DNA of 64,000 bases from Narthecium ossifragum (taxonomy: Eukaryota > Streptophyta > Magnoliopsida > Dioscoreales > Nartheciaceae): positions 18,585,288-18,649,287 of the forward strand of contig OY986969.1 in assembly GCA_963920575.1 (NCBI GenBank), given 5' to 3'. The notes beneath the pieces are model-generated. The model was given only the letters and a program-made list of their open reading frames with translations. It searched no databases and was not told the origin of the DNA. Shown here in pieces: positions 57,973 through 64,000 of this stretch (position 1 is its first letter; each line of letters starts with the position of its first letter). A program made the position numbers and the translations under genes.

Positions 57973-58638
57973 TGTTGGGCAACCCTCTGCTTGAGGTCGA
58001 AGCCATCAACAAGCTCGAAGGCGTCGAGTCGAAGGCGTCGAGGGCGATCTCGAAGTAGTGTCATGTTCGAAGGCTGACGTGTACTGCGGAGGTTCGAGGT
58101 TCGTGGTCCGAGTCGAGGTCTAGCATCTCGAACGTGTTCAAGTGAACAGAGGATTTAATGCTCAGTGGGAGCATTTAATGCTCAATAGAGTGTGGCACTT
58201 AATGTTCAGTGGGCTGAGCATTTAATGCCTCTACTTGAACATTCCAAAGACAGGAGGCCATTCCGAAGGCACGAGAGTTTTATGGAGTATCACTCTTTAT
58301 GTGAGGTGGGACCCATGTCATGTAAAGAGATGTATAAAAGGAAACGAATGACAGAGTAGGTGTGTGTGTGAAAAGAGAGTCTCTCCTACTCATCTTGGTT
58401 GTGATCCTCTAGTTTTGTCTAGAGAGAATAGCTTGTAAACCCATTATTAGATTATAGTGGAAGGATGGACTTCGGTCCCGTGGTTTTTTACCCTCATCTT
58501 TAGAGGGCTTTTTCCACGTAAATATCTGTGTTTGCATTGTTTACTCTTTAAGATCGTTTTTAGTTCTTCTCCAGTCACACGAAGAGGGAATAGGAGGTGG
58601 AAGCTCACAGTGGTGAATGACAGTGTTATTCCCCATCA
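57973..58638 (+). repeat. Copia 5' LTR (666 bp)
   Basis: TGTTGGGCAACC to CCCCATCA. A TATA-like ATGTATAAAAGG lies at about 58330. It has a 14-bp duplication near 58018-58046 that the 3' LTR lacks. Confidence 0.93.
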
Positions 58639-58639
58639 A

Positions 58640-58655
58640 TTGGTATCAGAGCCTG
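58640..58655 (+). other. Copia primer-binding site (tRNA-Met type)
   Basis: TTGGTATCAGAGCCTG follows the 5' LTR by one base, the standard initiator-tRNA-Met complement of plant copia elements. Confidence 0.9.
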
Positions 58656-58772
58656 GTTATGTGTCTAGAAGGTGTTTGACAAATTTCTTGTGTGACTGGC
58701 AATAGAGCTTTTGTACGAAGAAGGTGTTGAAGCTTTTGGGCTTAGAAGGTGTTCGATAAAAATCTTGTGAGG

Positions 58773-61700
58773 ATGGATGATTCTTCGGGAGCTATGATCA
58801 AGCTCACATCTTCGAATTATGCAATATGGAAGCCAAGGATGGAAGACATCCTCTATTGCAAGGAATTGTATGAACCGATCTATGGTGATGAAGCTAGGCC
58901 AAAGGAGAAGTCTGACAAAGATTGGGAGCTAATGAATAGAAAGACCGTTGCTCAAATCCGTCAATGGGTTGACCAAAGTGTGTTTCATCATGTGGCTCAA
59001 GAAACCAATGCTCTCTCATTATGGAAGAAGCTAAAAGCTATGTATGAGCGCAAGACCGCCCAAAACAAAGCCTCTTTGATAAGAAGGCTTGTGAACTTGA
59101 AATACAAGGATGGTCGAAGTGTTAGTGAACACTTGAGTGACTTCCAAGGTTTAATCAATCAATTGACTACCATGAAGCTCACTGTTGATGAGGAGTTGCA
59201 AGCACTGCTACTTCTCAGTTCTTTGCCCGATAGTTGGGAGACACTTGTGGTATCTTTAAGCAACTCCGCTCCCAATGGCAAGGTTACCTTGGATATGGTG
59301 AAAGATAGCATGTTGAATGAAGAAGTAAGGAGAAGAGAGCAGGGCATATCTACGGAGTTAGAGGCTCTTGTTATAGAAAAAAGAGGGAGAAGCAAAACCA
59401 GAAATCCTCAATATAGAGAGAAGTCCAAGACTAGATCCAAATCAAGGAAAGGCATCAAATGCTATCATTGTGGCAAGCTAGGGCACATGAAAAGAGAGTG
59501 CAGAATCTTCAAAAGAGAGCAAGCCAAAGATGGAGGTGAAGGAAAGAAAGAAGAGAAAGAGACAGCCGCAGTTGTGACAGACAGGGATGTGATCGTTGTT
59601 AGTGATGGTTGTGTCAACCTTGCATTCCAAGAGAGCAGTTGGGTGATTGACTCAGGTGCTTCTTTTCATGTTACCTCTCATAGTGATTTCTTCACATCCT
59701 ATAAAAGTGGCGATTTTGGTCATGTTAGGATGGGGAATGATGGTGTTTCTAAAATCATTGGCATGGGAGACATTTGTTTAGAGACTAACACCGGTTGTAA
59801 ATTGTTGCTCAAAGATGTAAAATATGTTTCGGATATTCGTCTAAATTTGATCTCCACTGGCAAGCTTGATGATGAGGGCTATGGCAATCATTTTGGTGAA
59901 GGAAAATGGAAGCTTACCAAAGGTTCTTTGTTGATAGCAAAAGGAAAGAAAAGTAGCTCTCTATACATGATGGAAGCAAAGTTGAAAAAGGGTGAGATCA
60001 ATGTTGTTGACAATGATTCATACACAGAGCTTTGGCATAAGAGGCTCGGACACATGAGTGAGAAAGGGCTTCAAATCTTGGCAAAGAAGCAAGCACTTCC
60101 AAGTGTCAAAGGTATATCATTGAAACCATGTGTTGATTGTTTGGCCGGGAAACAACATAGAGTTGCTTTTCGTAGAGCTTCTACAACTAGAAAATTGCAT
60201 ATTCTAGACTTGGTGCATAGTGATGTTTGCATGATGGATAGTAGAACTCTTGGTGGTGCACTCTATTTTGTGACTTTTATTGATGATCACTCTAGAAGAG
60301 TATGAGCCTTTGCTTTGAAATCTAAGGATGAAGTCTTAGATGTTTTCAAGCATTTTTATGTCATGGTTGAAAAAGAGACAGGCAAGCAATTGAAGTGTGT
60401 TAGAGCAGATAATGGTGGTGAGTATAGGGGACCATTTGAGCACTATTGCAGAAACTATGGCATCAAGCTTCAGAAGACCGTTCCCAAGACACCTCAAGAA
60501 AATGGAGTTGCTGAAAGAATGAATAGAACTATTGTTGAAAGAATCAGGTGTATGCCTTCTCATGCAAAACTACCTAAATCTTTTTGGGGTGAGGCAATGA
60601 GGACTACAGTTGATTTGGTCAATCTTTCTTCTTCAGTTTCATTGGATGGTGATGTACCAGAAAGAGTTTGAAAGGGAAAGGATGTGTCTTATGATCACTT
60701 GAAGGTTTTTGGATGTAGGGCATTTGTTCACATTCCAAGAGATGAGAGGTCCAAGCTTGATAGAAAGTCCAAAAAATGCATTTTCTTGGGTTATGGCCAT
60801 GAAGAGTTTGGATATCAACTATGGGATCCAGTTACCAAGAAGGTGATTAGAAGCAGAGATGTTGTCTTCCTTGAAGATCAAAACATCACAGATTTGGGAA
60901 AGTCTGAAGTACCAAGATCTAGCAATCCTTCGGCCAAGTTGGATTTGACTCCTACACCTAGAGAGTACCATGAAGATGGGGGAGAAACACATGATGATCA
61001 TGATGATAGAAGTGCAGATGAGTCTTCTATACATGATAATAGGCATGATGAGGCAACTGAGCAAGAGGAGGAACCTGTTGAGCATGAGTTTTCAGAACCA
61101 CAGATTAAAAGATCAACTAGAGAGCGTCGTACATCATCCAGGTATCCTACATCTGAATATGTTCTTGTTACAAATGAGGAGGAGCCCGAATGCTTTGAAG
61201 AGGTGCAAGATCACAGTGATAAGCATAAATGGTTTCAAGCTATGCAAGAAGAAATGAACTCATTACATGAAAATTGTACATTTGATTTAGTGAAACTGCC
61301 TAAGGGCAAGAGAGCACTAAAGAACAAGTGGGTGTACAAGTTGAAGAAAGATGAGAAGAGCTCGGAGCCAAAGTACAAAGCAAGACTAGTTGTAAAGGGG
61401 TTTGGTCAGAAAAAGGGCATTGACTTTGAAGAGATTTTTGCTCCTGTAGTAAAAATGTCTTCTCTTCGAGTTATTTTGGGTTTGTCCACTTGCATGAATC
61501 TAGAGATTGAGCAACTTGATGTAAAGACAACCTTCTTGCATGGAGAGCTAGAAGAAGAAATTTACATAGAGCAACCGAAAGGATTTGAAGCCAAAGGTGA
61601 AGAGCATCTTGTATGCAAGTTAAAGAAGAGCTTATATGGCCTTAAACAAGCACCACGTCAATGGTACAAGAAATTTGACTCCTTCATGGTGAGTCATGGC

Positions 61701-62783
61701 TATCAGAAGACAACATCAAATCACTGTGTCTATGTTCAGAGATTTGAAGATGGTGATTTCCTCATCCTACTACTATATGTTGATGACAGGCTAGTTGTTG
61801 GTCGTGATACTAATAAAATCAATGGATTGAAAAAGGAGTTAAAGAAATTTTTCTCCATGAAAGATTTGGGCTCAGCACAGCAAATGCTTGGTATGAAGAT
61901 CTCTCGTGATAGAAAGAAAAAGAAGCTTTGGCTATCACAAGAAGGATACATTGAGAAGGTGCTCGGAAGATTTGGTATGGCACAATCCAAGCCAGTTTCT
62001 TCTCCACTGGCTAGTCATTTTAAACTTAGCAAGAAGCAAAGTCCTACAAGTGAAAAAGAGAGAGAAGAAATGCTAAGAGTACCTTATGCTTCAGTGGTTG
62101 GTAGTCTCATGTATGCAATGGTGTGTACAAGACCAGATATAGCTTATGCAGTTGGTGTTGTGAGTAGATTTCTTGCTAATCCTGGCAAAGAACACTGGCC
62201 TGCAGTAAAATGGATACTTAGATACCTCAGAGGTACATCCAAAGCTTGCTTATGTTTTGGTAGTGGTGACCATGTACTGGAAGGCTTTACAGATGCAGAC
62301 ATGGCAGGTGATGTTGATGGTAGGAAGTCTATATCGGGGTACTTGATGACCTTTGCAGGGGGAGCAGTGTCATGGCAATCTAAGTTACAGAAATGTGTTG
62401 CCTTGTCCACGACAGAGGCAGAGTACATTGCAGTGACAGAAGCATGCAAAGAAATGCTATGGATGAAGAGGTTTCTTCAGGAATTGGGCTTGAGGCAAGA
62501 GAAATATGTTTTGTTCTGTGACAATCAAAGTTTTATTCATCTTAGTAAGAATCCAAGCTTTCACTCAAGATCAAAGCATATTGATGTGTGTTACCACTGG
62601 ATTCGGGAGATGTTAGAGGAGAGACTGTTGCACCTTGAAAAGATCCATACCGATGAGAATGGCTCGGATATGATGACTAAGGCTTTGGCGAAAGAAAAGC
62701 ATGAAGTCTGTAAGCTCAATGCCGGATTGATTGTGCCTCACATAACTCGTGAAGGGGAGATTGTTGGGCAACCCTCTGCTTGA
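58773..62783 (+). pseudogene. Copia gag-pol polyprotein, two in-frame TGA stops
   Basis: One continuous frame of 1337 codons, broken only by TGA at 60303-60305 and 60669-60671. Both sit where relatives have Trp. Domains in order are the gag (1-220), CCHC zinc knuckle CYHCGKLGHMKREC (about 230), and protease DSGAS (about 293). Then come the integrase HHCC region (HKRLGHMSEKGL, CVDCLAGKQH) and DDE core (HSDVC, RADNGGEY, ENGVAERMN). The RT has DVKTTFLHGELEEEIY and the catalytic YVDD (about 1002), and RNase H has DADMAGD and STTEAEYIA. The RT motif reads YVDDRLVVG, with Arg where Met or Leu is usual. The start MDDSSGA is chosen over an upstream in-frame Met at 58749 because copia gags normally begin just before this segment. 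The stops fall in the integrase, so the copy cannot integrate by itself. Confidence 0.92.
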
Positions 62784-63492
62784 GGTCGAAGCCGTCAACA
62801 AGCTCGAAGGCGTCGAGGGCGATCTCGAAGTAGTGACATGTTCGAAGGCTGACGTGTACTGGGGATGTTCGAGGCAACAAGCTCGAAGGCGTCGAGGGCG
62901 ATCTCGAAGTAGTGACATGTTCGAAGGCTGACGTGTACCGCGGAGGTTCGAGGTTCGTGGTCCGAGTCGAGGTCTAGCATCTCGAACGTGTTCAAGTGAA
63001 CAGAGGATTTAATCCTCAGTGGGAGCATTTAATGCTCAATAGAGTGTGGCACTTAATGTTCAGTGGGCTGAGCATTTAATGCCTCTACTTGAACATTCCA
63101 AAGACAGGAGGCCATTCCGAAGGCACGAGAGTTTTATGGAGTATCACTCTTTATGTGAGGTGGGACCCATGTCATATAAAGAGATGTATAAAAGGAAACG
63201 AATGACAGAGTAGGTGTGTGTGTGAAAAGAGAGTCTCTCCTACTCATCTTGGTTGTGATCCTCTAGTATTGTCTAGAGAGAATAGCTTGTAAACCCATTA
63301 TTAGATTATAGTGGAAGGATGGACTTCAGTCCCGTGATTTTTTACCCTCATCTTTAGAGGGGTTTTTCCACGTAAATATTTGTATTTGCGTTGTTTACTC
63401 TTTAAGATCGTTTTTAGTTCTTCTCCAGTCACACGAAGAGGGAATATAAGGTGGAAGCTCACAGTGGTGAATGACAGTGTTATTCCCCATCA
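62762..63492 (+). repeat. Copia 3' LTR (731 bp)
   Basis: TGTTGGGCAACC to CCCCATCA. It is longer than the 5' LTR because a 79-bp unit starting CAACAAGCTCGAAGGCGTCG is present twice (about 62797-62954). About a dozen scattered substitutions separate the two LTRs. Confidence 0.93.
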
Positions 63493-64000
63493 TGGATTTC
63501 CCTATAGGTTTAGATGCAACGGATGGCTGTTGGCTAGAAGGGCTGTAGACTTGACGAGATTAGATGGGTATGATGACCTCCTACAAATGCTAGAAGGGAT
63601 GCTCAATGTTCAAGGGAAGCTGTCTTGTGTCGTGAAGATATGGTGAATCGTCTACATCGATGATGAGGCGATACTGGTTGGCGACAAGATCTGGCAGTAA
63701 GTTTGTAGCAACTCCTTTTGTGTCATTTTAATGTTCTAAAATTGGTTGTTCCTTTTCATAAATTACACTAGTAATTGAAAATGTGATTTGTGTAAATATA
63801 TAGTGAGTTTTGTATAACAGTGAGGAAATATCTATATCTATACATATGAGGAAGCCACGAATCTGTTCCCTAAGACAAAACTGCTTGTTTCTAGCCCAAT
63901 CATCACATCGTACTAAAGAAACCTTCCCTGGATGATGGCGCTTCTCACAACAGCCCCAAAGACCAGGTCTCCACCGCTGATAAGAATTGCTCAGTTTTGA

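Larger units (their letters stand above)
57973..63492 (+). mobile_element. Ty1/copia retrotransposon, Tnt1-like, near complete
   Basis: LTRs of 666 and 731 bp enclose a tRNA-Met primer site, one long gag-pol frame and a purine tract (GAAGGGGAGA) just before 62762. A 5-bp duplication TGGAT flanks it (57968-57972, 63493-63497). The domain order gag, protease, integrase, RT, RNase H places it in Ty1/copia, and many motifs resemble the Tork/Tnt1 lineage. Around 98 percent LTR identity apart from a duplicated block suggests a fairly recent insertion, later than the decay of the ARF copy that hosts it. Confidence 0.93.
56601..64000 (+). pseudogene. ARF pseudogene, 3' part (exon 12 to end)
   Basis: Matches the intact ARF from the end of intron 11 to the final exon, in order. 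Pseudo-exon 12 starts at 56620 (TATTAG then GTCTCTGG, as at 19467) and continues to 56787, then 57690-57895. Intron 12 and the start of its acceptor run to 57972. After the copia element come the acceptor and pseudo-exon 13 (63498-63700), intron 13, and pseudo-exon 14 (about 63803-64000). Introns are kept, so it is a DNA duplication and not a retrocopy. It has internal deletions in exon 12, a TGA in pseudo-exon 13 (after KIW), frameshifts and three insertions. Identity looks roughly 75-85 percent, so the duplication is old. It may continue past the right edge. Confidence 0.88.

Overview
This is a transposon-dominated stretch of a flowering-plant nuclear genome. It has introns with GT/AG borders, plant-only gene families and plant LTR retrotransposon lineages. 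The captured host-gene fragments at 5.4-7.5 kb are very GC-rich, which hints at a monocot; that is inference only. One intact host gene is visible: a 14-exon auxin response factor of the ARF1/ARF9 clade (+ strand, 15646-20559, 687 codons plus stop). A decayed 3' copy of the same kind of gene lies about 36 kb downstream in the same orientation (56.6-64.0 kb).

Region by region. 1-4169 is the LTR and decayed gag region of a Ty3/gypsy element on the minus strand, with a 5S-rRNA-derived (Cassandra-like) insertion in gag. 4.2-7.8 kb holds small Mutator-type elements carrying fragments of three host genes: a CHX cation/H+ antiporter, an acyl-activating enzyme and a MYC2-type bHLH. 8.1-12.7 kb is a second copy of the same Mutator-like family, split by an Athila-type solo LTR that is itself split by a 2.6-kb solo LTR. 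12.7-15.6 kb is repeat-rich upstream DNA and the ARF leader.

21.4-48.9 kb is one five-level nest, each boundary supported by direct repeats: a Mutator-like MITE (9-bp TSD) contains a PIF/Harbinger transposon (TTA TSD), which contains a long Athila-type gypsy element (TSD GCCAT), whose 5' LTR contains a 2.4-kb solo LTR (TSD CGGAC), which contains an inverted copy of itself. The Harbinger element still has an open Myb/SANT-like ORF1, while its transposase is broken and has a solo LTR sitting in one of its introns. The Athila element has fused its protease directly to the C-terminal tail of integrase, losing RT, RNase H and the integrase core.

49.3-56.2 kb is a pile of related long solo LTRs. 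56.2-64.0 kb is the ARF pseudogene, broken by a LINE fragment, an LTR fragment and a nearly complete Tnt1-like Ty1/copia element whose single gag-pol frame carries only two stops. Long LTRs that start TGTGAGG and end near GTGACA/GCGACA are called here family S (subgroups a, b, c); the name is local to this report. Coordinates were counted by hand, and family names rest on recognised motifs, not on searches.
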